Shown here: piece after piece, positions 1 through 5,627 of the stretch
Layout of the letters: each line of letters begins with the position of its first letter
Position numbering within the stretch: position 1 is the first letter of the stretch
Translations under genes and position numbers: made by a program
Notes under the pieces: generated by a model
The model's database searches: none
The model's input: the letters and a program-made list of their open reading frames with translations, nothing else
Told to the model about the DNA's origin: nothing
Assembly (NCBI GenBank): GCA_012031455.1
Contig: JAAUTM010000090.1
Coordinates: 1-6,298, forward strand
Reading direction: 5' to 3'
Length of the DNA: 6,298 nucleotides
From: Phycisphaerales bacterium
GTDB taxonomy: Bacteria; Planctomycetota; Phycisphaerae; Phycisphaerales; Phycisphaeraceae

Positions 1-3
1 GAT

Positions 4-58
4 GCGACAAGTCGCGGCGCTAACGGTTATTCGTAATTCCCGTCGCACCTGCGGTGCG
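4..58. repeat. Two adjacent short palindromes
   Basis: GCGAC-aa-GTCGC (4-15) and CGCACC-tgc-GGTGCG (44-58) are both perfect small hairpins. Each is followed by a related string: GCGGCGCTAACGGTT (14-28) and GCGTCGCTAAACGTT (56-70). Paired hairpins with a common tail look like REP-type intergenic repeats. The element may continue to the left of the window. No function can be read from the sequence. Confidence 0.45.
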
Positions 59-203
59 TCGCTAAACGTTAACCAATGACATAACCCGACCCACCGATCA
101 ACCGACTCACCGATCAATCACTCACTCGAACTTGCCCAGACGTCACAACCCCTCCGCGTTGCCCACTCTATCAGCTTAATTAATAAGACTGCGCAGATTT
201 TAA

Positions 204-222
204 GCACTAATTTGGCTGGTGC
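204..222. promoter_or_regulatory. Possible NtrC-like half-sites
   Basis: GCAC (204-207) and GGTGC (218-222) are inverted half-sites like those in NtrC enhancers. They lie roughly 130 to 150 bases upstream of the predicted start of transcription, a usual distance for sigma-54 activators. The spacing (eleven bases between GCAC and GTGC) is wider than the usual NtrC site, so this is only a weak candidate. Confidence 0.2.
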
Positions 223-248
223 GCTGAGGCTGCGCGGTCGATTATCGG

Positions 249-300
249 CTGTTAAAAATAAGTTATCAGGCTAAACCACGTGAATTTAAGGTTTTAACAG
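249..300. promoter_or_regulatory. Nine-base inverted repeat upstream of the sigma-54 promoter
   Basis: CTGTTAAAA (249-257) and TTTTAACAG (292-300) are perfect inverted copies with 34 bases between their inner ends. They end about 26 bases before the promoter, where an activator or a DNA-bending protein could bind. The function is inferred from position only; AT-rich inverted repeats of this size can also arise by chance. Confidence 0.3.
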
Positions 301-325
301 GGATTCAGGCATCCCGGTTTCCTTA

Positions 326-342
326 TTGGCACCGTAGTTGCC
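326..342 (+). promoter_or_regulatory. Sigma-54 (RpoN) promoter of amtB-glnK
   Basis: TTGGCACCGTAGTTGCC matches the sigma-54 consensus TGGCAC-N5-TTGC. The invariant GG (328-329) and GC (340-341) are exactly ten bases apart, as the -24/-12 elements require. Transcription would begin near 353, leaving a leader of about 73 bases before the amtB ATG. Sigma-54 promoters need an ATP-driven activator such as NtrC. This promoter class commonly drives ammonium transporter and PII genes under nitrogen limitation, so context supports the motif. No competing sigma-70 promoter was evident. Confidence 0.75.
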
Positions 343-357
343 ATAGAGGGGTATGGC
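340..357. promoter_or_regulatory. Inverted repeat over the predicted transcription start
   Basis: GCCATA (340-345) and TATGGC (352-357) form a perfect six-base inverted repeat around GAGGGG. It begins in the -12 element and covers the predicted start near 353. It could be an operator, or the two arms could be chance. A second inverted pair, TGGCA/TGCCA (327-331 and 339-343), is partly dictated by the promoter consensus itself. Confidence 0.25.
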
Positions 358-410
358 CCGCTGGGTGTCCAGTCGGGAAGTTCAAGGTCCATGTATTTAC
401 CCTCGTGCGG

Positions 411-417
411 GAAGGAG
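411..417 (+). promoter_or_regulatory. Ribosome binding site of amtB
   Basis: GAAGGAG is a strong Shine-Dalgarno sequence placed eight bases before the ATG at 426. It decides that start over the in-frame GTG at 405, which lies upstream of the site and would prepend seven residues to the signal peptide. Confidence 0.8.
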
Positions 418-425
418 TCAACCCT

Positions 426-1893
426 ATGGTGCGATGGAAGGACAAACTGATGTGGATTGCCCCGGCATTGATGCTGACGGCGGCCCTGGCCGGTCCGGCC
501 TTGGCGCAGGAAGCAGCCCCGGTGGCAGAAGTGGCGGCAGCAGCGACGGAAGCTGTTGCGGCGGCGGAGGAAGTGGTCAAATCCATCCCTGATCAGATTG
601 CGGACGCAGCCAGTGCTGCCTCGGCGGCGATGTTCACGGTCAACAACGTCTGGATGATGCTCAGTGCAGCTTTGGTGTTCGTCATGCACCTTGGTTTTGC
701 CACGGTCGAATCGGGGCTGACCCGTTCCAAGAACACGGTCAACATCCTTTTCAAGAACACTCTGATCCCTGGCATTGGCCTGCTCACCTACGCTTTGGTG
801 GGCTTCAATCTGATGTATCCCGGTGGTGATTTTGCTGGCAAATGGTTTGGTTTTGCTGGATTCGGAGTTGGCTTTGCCGAGGCGGATGCGGCTGCCAACG
901 CTACTTCGGCTTACAATCCTGGATACACCTACTGGACTGACTTCCTGTTCCAGGGCATGTTCGCTGCCACGGCCGCGACCATTGTGTCCGGTGCAGTGGC
1001 CGAGCGCGTGAAGCTTTCCAGCTTTCTGGTGTTCTCCACCTTGTTTGTAGCCATCAGCTACCCCATCACAGGCATGTGGAAGTGGGGCAACGGCTGGCTC
1101 AATACCATGGATACCCCCTTCTACGATTTCGCTGGCTCCACGCTGGTGCACTCGGTCGGTGGCTGGGGCGCTTTGATGGGCGTGATTATCCTTGGGCCTC
1201 GTCTGGGTAAATATTCCAAGGATGGCGGGACCAATCCCATCCCCGGACATAACATGCCTCTGGCGACCATCGGTGTCTTCCTGCTGTGGCTGGGCTGGTT
1301 CGGGTTCAACGGCGGTTCGGTTCTCTCTGCGGACCCAGGCTTGGTTTCGCTGACCCTGGTCACTACCTGCCTTGCGGCTGCGGCTGGTGCGGTGGGTGCA
1401 ATGCTCACAAGCTGGACGCTATCGGGTAAGCCTGACTTGTCCATGGTGCTTAACGGTGTGTTGGCGGGTCTGGTGGGTATCACTGCCGGGGCCGATCAGA
1501 TGGCCGCACTTTCCTCGATTCTCATTGGTGTGATCGCCGGTGTGATCGTGGTGTTCAGTGTCTTCTTCTTCGATAAGATCAAGATTGATGACCCGGTGGG
1601 TGCGATCAGCGTACACCTGGTCTGCGGTATCTGGGGGAACGCTGGCGGTAGGTATCTTTGGTGCCAAGGCTGGCATGCCTCAGCTGATCTCGCAGATCAT
1701 CGGCATCGCTGCGATTGGCGTCTTCACGGTGATATTCACGGGCATCCTGTGGTTTGTCCTCAAGGCCACGATGGGCATCCGTGTATCCCCCGAGGAAGAG
1801 TTCGAAGGTCTGGACCTGGGCGAGCACGACATGGCGGCTTACCCCGACTTCCAGCCCACCTACATCAAGAGCTACCACATTCGCGAGGCCTGA
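426..1893 (+). CDS. amtB: Ammonium transporter AmtB (frameshifted)
   Basis: Inner-membrane ammonium channel of the Amt/MEP/Rh family, a trimer that takes up NH4+/NH3. Numbered from ATG 426, residues 1-27 form a signal peptide ending ALA-QE, followed by an Ala/Glu-rich stretch of about 45 residues before the first membrane helix. Family hallmarks are the Amt signature DFAGSTLVH (234-242), pore histidines H242 and H397 (in [13 protein letters not shown]), and Phe residues matching the E. coli gate (F179 in FQGMF, F294 in WFGFNGGS). Six codons after H397 the frame breaks in a run of five G (1633-1637). Removing one G restores [14 protein letters not shown], the last helix and the conserved cytoplasmic tail ([20 protein letters not shown]), ending at TGA 1891-1893. 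The repaired protein has 488 residues. As given, the frame would run on to 1910 with an unrelated tail, losing the last helix. glnK follows after 89 bases. Function is very secure; whether this copy is intact is not. Confidence 0.95.
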
Positions 1894-1982
1894 GCCTCAA
1901 CCCAGTGTAGATCGTATTACCGTGACACTCGTTAAAATGACACTGAATCCTTAAGTTCCAAGCATAAACCGGAGTTTCCACC

Positions 1983-2321
1983 ATGCACATGATTGAAGCC
2001 ATTATCCGGCCCGTGGCGCTGGATGGCGTGAAAGCCAAACTCGCAAGCCTGGGCATCCTCGGCTGCACCGCGATCGAAGTCAAAGGCTTCGGCAAGCAGA
2101 AGGGTCATACCGAACGCTATCGTGGTCAGCGTATGGACGTGGGCTTTGTGCCCAAGGTCCTGATCAAGATCGCGGTCAAGAGCGAAGATCTGGACAAGGC
2201 CATCGATGCCATCGTCAGCAGCGCCCGCACCGGGAAGGTCGGCGACGGCAAGATGTTCGTCTACCCGCTGCAGAAAGTCGTCCGTGTCCGTACGGGCGAA
2301 TCCGACAACGCAGCACTCTAA
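1983..2321 (+). CDS. glnK: Nitrogen regulatory protein PII (GlnK/GlnB family)
   Basis: 112 residues, the family's normal length, collinear with E. coli GlnK without gaps. PII trimers sense ATP/ADP and 2-oxoglutarate and control Amt channels and nitrogen enzymes. Visible motifs are VKGFGKQKGHTERYRG (33-48) leading into the T-loop, the B-loop TGKVGDGK (83-90), and R101 and R103 with VRTGE near the C-terminus. Gln39, Lys58, Gly87 and Lys90, used for ligand binding, are kept. Arg47, which enters the Amt pore in the E. coli complex, is kept. The T-loop is odd: position 51 is Met instead of the uridylylated Tyr, and position 49 is Gln, so neither classic modification site exists. A GGAG eight bases upstream supports ATG 1983 over the ATG at 1989. 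It lies downstream of amtB and before a terminator, so the two are probably co-transcribed. The name glnK rests on the amtB linkage; glnB is a possible label. Confidence 0.96.
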   Translation: MHMIEAIIRPVALDGVKAKLASLGILGCTAIEVKGFGKQKGHTERYRGQRMDVGFVPKVLIKIAVKSEDLDKAIDAIVSSARTGKVGDGKMFVYPLQKVVRVRTGESDNAAL

Positions 2322-2362
2322 GCGTACCTCAACTTACACACACACAAATGCGTACTCACGCA

Positions 2363-2402
2363 CGGAACCCACGGCTAACCCCGTGGGTTTCGCTTTTTTT
2401 AT
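2363..2402 (+). terminator. Rho-independent terminator of amtB-glnK
   Basis: A twelve-pair stem (2363-2374 with 2381-2392, one G-T pair) with a six-base loop CTAACC is followed by CTTTTTTTAT. The core AACCCACGG/CCGTGGGTT pairs perfectly. It lies 41 bases after the glnK stop and closes the operon before the convergent DUF2283 gene. Confidence 0.93.
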
Positions 2403-2438
2403 ATTGACATTGACTGCATGATTAATCTCAAACGCCAG

Positions 2439-2482
2439 CGGTAGTGAGCGGTTGCCTGCTGTGATGTTCTTTTGCAGCACGG
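2439..2482 (+). repeat. Direct repeat, left copy (flanks DUF2283 gene)
   Basis: The first 23 bases (2439-2461, beginning CGGTAGTGAGCGGTTGCC) are identical to 2955-2977. The following 21 bases match at about 14 positions, so the full unit is about 44 bases. The copies have the same orientation and starts 516 bases apart, with the DUF2283 gene between them. The GTAGTGAGCGGT part is also the right half of the hairpin repeat family seen at 2945-2968 and 5525-5548. Confidence 0.7.
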
Positions 2483-2495
2483 TTACCAATGCAAA

Positions 2496-2720
2496 TCAAA
2501 CATGGCCAAGAGACTCGGTTGTACGCTGATTCATCTGCATGAAGCTGACTTCCGTGAGATCCATTTGCCGACTTGCATGTTCCACCGTCATCGACACCAC
2601 GTGGCCCGCTGCATCCAAATCCAGGTAGATATCTTCCGACAGTTCCCTGGTCTCTGCCACTGCGCCATCGCCCAATTCCAGCAGGGCTGTATCCGTATCT
2701 GCAAAGTATTTGATCTTCAT
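2496..2720 (-). CDS. DUF2283 family small protein
   Basis: A 74-residue acidic cytoplasmic protein. The opening MKIKYFADTDTALLELGDG, then ETRELSEDIYLDLDAAGHVV and EHASR, follow the DUF2283 pattern (MKIxYDxEaDaLYIxL, then vdxDxxGxvvGiEilxaS). The domain spans about residues 1-52; the last 20 residues (from LTEVSF) are outside it. Members are small beta-rich proteins of unknown function, and some are reported near small toxin-like genes, but no partner ORF is visible here. Start ATG 2718-2720 is preceded by AGGAT at a suitable distance. The gene stands alone, converges with glnK, and lies between two direct repeats, so it may have arrived as a unit. There are no membrane segments or catalytic motifs. 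Family assignment is fairly sure; function is unknown. Confidence 0.8.
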   Translation of the reverse strand: MKIKYFADTDTALLELGDGAVAETRELSEDIYLDLDAAGHVVSMTVEHASRQMDLTEVSFMQMNQRTTESLGHV

Positions 2721-2853
2721 GGTGCTATCCTGGCGTAATCCCGGTCAAAGAAGGCATTGTGAACAGTCTTCCATCCGATAGCAATACCACCCTCAAGGCA
2801 CGATCATTGTATTAGGGTAATAAGCTTGCAGCGGAATGTATTTGAACAGTAAA

Positions 2854-2970
2854 CAACCACTCGCTTCCGCTCGTGGCTCTGATCAGAGTCGAGTCATGCA
2901 ATCAGAGCCGCGAACTGTCTGTCAGAGCCGCGAACTGACTATCAGAGCCGCGAACGGTAGTGAGCGGTTG
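2854..2970. repeat. Imperfect inverted repeat enclosing a 20-bp tandem array
   Basis: The 30-base arms 2854-2883 and 2941-2970 are inverted copies matching at 25 of 30 positions. Between and across them lies a tandem array with an exact 20-base period. Units start at 2901, 2921 and 2941 (core TCAGAGCCGCGAAC, identical in all three), with a decayed unit at 2881. The right arm contains GAGCCGCGAACGGTAGTGAG (2945-2964), which with its next bases matches the hairpin repeat before mqnA at 20 of 24 positions. It may have grown by slippage from one hairpin repeat. There are no spacers, so it is not CRISPR. Confidence 0.75.
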
Positions 2971-2998
2971 CCTGCTGCGATGTACTTATTTCGTACGG
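2955..2998 (+). repeat. Direct repeat, right copy (flanks DUF2283 gene)
   Basis: This is the partner of 2439-2482: 23 identical bases (2955-2977), then a diverged 21-base tail ending in ACGG in both copies. It overlaps the last unit of the tandem array, so the left copy could be a truncated copy of the same repeat family. Confidence 0.7.
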
Positions 2999-3110
2999 AC
3001 ATGGTTAGCTACCTGTGAATCTTCACAAGGCTCATCCATCCCCCGGCGATTTGCCGATACCATTGCGGCTACCTTGCTGTTTTCATCCCTCACCCCCTGG
3101 AATCATTGCC

Positions 3111-4393
3111 TTGAAGCTTTCCCAAAAAATCGCCCAAAAAAAAGCACTAATCGGTGTGGTCGGTCTGGGTTACGTCGGTCTGCCGCTCTTGCGTGCGTTC
3201 TTTCAAGCAGGCTTTCCTGTTTTAGGTTTTGACATTGATCCGCGCAAAATGCAGCAGCTCAAAAAGGGGTGAACTACCTCAAGCATCTGGGCGAGGACTG
3301 GGTGCGCGACATGAGCAAAGCCTGGGGCAAGGGCTTTGAAGCCACCACGGATTTCACCCGGCTCGGTGAAGCCGATGCCATCATCATCTGCGTCCCCACA
3401 CCGCTGGGTAAACACCTTGAGCCTGACCTTTCCTTCATCGAACGCACCGGCGATGACATCGCCAAAACCCTGCGTCCGGGTCAGCTGATCGTGCTGGAAT
3501 CCACCACGTACCCCCGCACCACCCGTGAAATTCTTCTGCCCCGTTTTGAAGCTCGCGGATATGAATGCGGCAAGGATTTTTACCTGGCATTTTCACCCGA
3601 AAGAGAAGACCCCGGGCGCAAGGATTTTTCCACCCAGACCATCCCCAAGCTCGTGGGCGGGATCGACAAAATCAGCGGCGAGCTGGCCACGGACATGTAT
3701 CGGCAGGCCATCGCCCAGGTGATTCCCGTGTCCAGTGCGGAGGTGGCCGAGGCTGCCAAAACTTTTGGAGAACATCTACCGCTCGGTGAACATTGCCTTG
3801 GTGAACGAAATGAAAATGGTGCTCACGGCCATGGGCATTGATGTGTGGGAAGTGATCCAGGCCGCTGCCAGCAAGCCGTTTGGTTTCCAGGCTTTTTACC
3901 CCGGCCCGGGCTGGGCGGACACTGCATTCCCATCGACCCTTTTTACCTGACCTGGAAAGCTCGTGAAGTGGGCATGCCCACGCGCTTCATCGAACTGGCC
4001 GGTGAAGTGAATCACCACATGCCCGATTACGTGGTGGAGCGCACGGTTCATGCCCTCAACGACCATGGCAAAGCCATCAAGGGTTCGCGTTTGCTGGTGC
4101 TTGGGCTTGCTTACAAACCGGATGTCGATGATGTGCGTGAAAGCCCCAGTTTTGAATTGATTGAGAAGTTCAGGGAACTGGGGGCGAAGGTCGATTATCA
4201 CGACCCGCATGTGGCAGAGACCCACGCCATGCGCAAGTACGACCTGGGCATGAAGAGCGTGAAGCTCACCCCGGCCAACCTGCGCAAGTACGATGTCGTG
4301 GTGGTGGCCACGCATCACAAAGCGATCGACTGGCAAATGGTGGCCAGCCATGCAAAGCTGGTCATCGACACCCGCAACGCTCTGGGGCAGTGA
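3111..4393 (+). CDS. wbpA: UDP-N-acetylglucosamine 6-dehydrogenase, WbpA type (three frameshifts)
   Basis: Nucleotide-sugar dehydrogenase of the UDP-Glc/UDP-GlcNAc family, oxidising the C6 hydroxyl to a carboxylate with two NAD+ in the cytoplasm to supply acidic sugars for surface polysaccharides. In the repaired frame (427 residues) one sees the N-terminal NAD fold GVVGLGYVG (15-23) with acidic FDID (40-43), CVPTPLG, the WbpA-like FSPEREDPG, catalytic Lys217 and Asn221 in AKLLENIYRS, catalytic Cys272 in GLGGHCIPIDPFYL, and the C-terminal LAYKPDVDDVRESPS. Three one-base errors break it: one base missing in AAAAAGGGG (3261-3269), one extra A in 3758-3761, and one missing at CCCGGG (3905-3910). 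A TTG start at 3111 gives MKLSQKIAQKKALIGVVG, the family's usual lead, with GGAA eight bases upstream; GTG 3015 would add 32 atypical residues. The GlcNAc form is preferred over UDP-glucose from motif similarity; substrate is not proven. No other polysaccharide gene lies in the window. Confidence 0.88.
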
Positions 4394-4488
4394 CCAAGCC
4401 GCATGCCCGAGTGGTCAAGGCCTAAGTTGTTTGATCACGCCAGTCACTGTCCGCTTTCCCTTCAAAGACTGGCGGATACACTGTTGCC

Positions 4489-5421
4489 ATGACTTCTGTC
4501 ACCCCCGCTTCAACTTCGCGTGCCAAGCCACGGGTGCTGCTGCTTGCCAACCTGTCCAAGCCAGCGGTGGTCAGTGCGCTGGAAGTGCTCAGGCCGTGGC
4601 TCAGTACACGGGCGGAGATTGTGGGCGAGCCGGATTTGTGTCAGTGGGAAGCGGACACCACTCCCAACCTGCCCCAGGCCGATGCAGCCTTGGTGCTGGG
4701 TGGCGATGGGACCCTGCTGAACGCAGCCCGGCATCTGCTGGATCAGGCCATCCCCATCCTCGGCATCAACTTCGGCAAGCTCGGTTTTCTCGCTGAGTTC
4801 AGCCTCGAAGATGTGCAGACCTACTGGGATCGTCTGGTTGCCAACCAGTTTCCCCATGCCCGGCGAGTGGTGCTGGAGGTGCGATTGTTTGACCGTCAGG
4901 TGGGGGACCCCTGGGTGCATCGTGACACTGCCCCGGGTTTATTGTGTCGCAGGCTGGCCTTAAATGATGCAGTCATCACCGCCGGGGAGCCGCATCGCCT
5001 GATTGATATGGAGCTGATCGCCGATGCCTGCCGAGGGGGTGAAAGCGCCACCCGTTTTGCAGGTGATGGCGTCATCATCGCCACGCCCAGCGGTTCGACA
5101 GCATACAACCTTGCTGCGGGAGGCCCGATCCTCAGCCCGGATTTGGAAGCTTTGTGCGTCACGCCGATCTGTCCGCACAGCCTGTCGTTCCGCCCGGTGG
5201 TGGTGAGTGCGGATTGCGGATTGTGTCTGAGAGTCGATAAGCCCAACCCCGGCACAACGCTGGTGATTGATGGGCAAACCAACGTCAAACTCCAGCCCGG
5301 CCAGCAGGTGTTCATCCAGCGCTATCAGCATCCTTTGCGTCTGGTGCATCACCCCAATCGAACGTACTGGCAGAAACTGGCGCAGAAACTGCACTGGGCC
5401 GCCCGCCCGCGCAACGGGTGA
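4489..5421 (+). CDS. nadK: NAD kinase
   Basis: Phosphorylates NAD to NADP in the cytoplasm, the only known route to NADP. The intact 310-residue frame shows the family in order: a Rossmann-like opening PRVLLLANLSKPAV (14-27), the GGDGT nucleotide-binding motif (71-75, in LVLGGDGTLLNAAR), LGINFGKLGFLAEF, the short N-E/D motif as N159-D160 (ALNDAVI), and FAGDGVIIATPSGSTAYNLA with TPSGSTAY at 199-206. AGGPILSP, TPICPHSLSFRPVVV and DGQTNVKL follow. Length is close to the usual 290-310. Residues 1-13 are a low-complexity lead, so the start could lie slightly downstream. No strong Shine-Dalgarno is seen before ATG 4489, though GGCGGA lies 12 bases upstream. It stands 95 bases after the sugar dehydrogenase with no terminator recognised between, so read-through is possible. 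It is one of the three genes without a frameshift here. Confidence 0.96.
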   Translation: MTSVTPASTSRAKPRVLLLANLSKPAVVSALEVLRPWLSTRAEIVGEPDLCQWEADTTPNLPQADAALVLGGDGTLLNAARHLLDQAIPILGINFGKLGFLAEFSLEDVQTYWDRLVANQFPHARRVVLEVRLFDRQVGDPWVHRDTAPGLLCRRLALNDAVITAGEPHRLIDMELIADACRGGESATRFAGDGVIIATPSGSTAYNLAAGGPILSPDLEALCVTPICPHSLSFRPVVVSADCGLCLRVDKPNPGTTLVIDGQTNVKLQPGQQVFIQRYQHPLRLVHHPNRTYWQKLAQKLHWAARPRNG

Positions 5422-5428
5422 GGTTCAC

Positions 5429-5521
5429 ATGCAATCGCTGGATGGAGGCGTGGTGCTCGGTCCAATGGAAACCTCGGTGTCACCCCTGAACCTGGGCTCT
5501 GTCTCAAAACGCCTTGTATGA
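5429..5521 (+). other. Possible 30-residue reading frame entering the hairpin element
   Basis: An ATG at 5429 has GAGG (5420-5423) five bases upstream and opens a 30-codon frame ending at TGA 5519-5521. The GAGG overlaps the nadK stop codon. The last third of the frame is coded by the left arm of the hairpin repeat. I recognise no family. It may be chance, or the remains of a gene cut by the repeat. Confidence 0.15.
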
Positions 5522-5616
5522 TACGAGCCGCGACCGTAAGGGAGCGGTTCTGTTATCCAAACGTTCATTCGAACCACCGCTCCCTTACGGTCGCGGCTCG
5601 TTTTGAGACAGAACCT
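5494..5616. repeat. Long hairpin repeat (MITE-like) between nadK and mqnA
   Basis: The inner stem is a perfect 25-base inverted repeat (5524-5548 with 5576-5600, core GAGCCGCGACCGTAAGGGAG) around a 27-base loop. The outer stem is a perfect 12 bases (5498-5509 with 5601-5612, TCTGTCTCAAAA), extended by a few weaker pairs. Only the left arm carries 14 extra bases (5510-5523) between the stems. GAACCT occurs just outside the left end (5488-5493) and at the right end (5611-5616), possibly a target duplication. No transposase is encoded, so any movement would depend on an enzyme encoded elsewhere. It could also stop transcription from nadK, though no T-run follows it on the plus strand. Related sequence lies at 2945-2968. 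Confidence 0.88.
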
Positions 5617-5627
5617 AGAATTGTGTG

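Larger units (their letters stand above)
1..325. other. Gene-free region upstream of amtB
   Basis: No credible coding region is visible on either strand in this stretch. It holds two short palindromes at the left edge, a ten-base direct repeat (CACCGATCAA at 92-101 and 108-117), an AT-rich near-palindrome CTTAATTAATAAG at 175-187, possible activator half-sites near 204-222 and a nine-base inverted repeat at 249-300. An open frame on the minus strand (294-1250) reaches into it, but that frame is a shadow of amtB. The right part is probably the activator-binding region of the sigma-54 promoter at 326-342; the left part may be the end of an intergenic repeat cut by the window edge. Confidence 0.6.
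2721..3110. other. Repeat-rich intergenic region
   Basis: This stretch carries no convincing gene. It holds the upstream region of the minus-strand DUF2283 gene (2721-2850, no clear promoter), the tandem and inverted repeats at 2854-2970, the right copy of the direct repeat (2955-2998) and the leader of the sugar dehydrogenase gene. The plus-strand open frames here (2836-3018 and 2960-3232) translate repeat sequence and have no family resemblance. The leader 2999-3110 has no recognisable promoter. Confidence 0.6.

Noticed and set aside
294..1250. 318-codon open frame on the minus strand
   Set aside because: It lies antisense to amtB, whose frame carries unmistakable Amt motifs. The minus-strand translation is rich in His, Arg and Gly with no domain, typical of a shadow frame.
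2881..2960. Regular repeats suggesting a CRISPR array
   Set aside because: The 20-base units are directly adjacent with no unique spacers, and there are no cas genes.
3015..3110. GTG at 3015 as the start of the sugar dehydrogenase
   Set aside because: It would add 32 residues unlike the family before the normal lead peptide; TTG 3111 gives the usual spacing to the GxGxxG motif.
2836..3232. Plus-strand frames of 60 and 90 codons (2836-3018, 2960-3232)
   Set aside because: They are translations of the repeat array and of the dehydrogenase leader; the second runs out of frame over the true NAD-binding region. No family or ribosome site supports them.
3258..3272. Programmed -1 frameshifting at CAAAAAGGGGTGA
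   Set aside because: The run is one A short of the classic A-AAA-AAG slippery site, and two further indels of both directions in the same gene point to sequence error.
4404..4420. TGCCCGAGTGGTCAAGG resembles the D-arm of tRNA-Ser or tRNA-Leu
   Set aside because: No matching acceptor stem, anticodon arm or T-arm (no GGTTCRA-like box) follows before nadK, so no tRNA can be folded. It could be a chance match or a tiny remnant.
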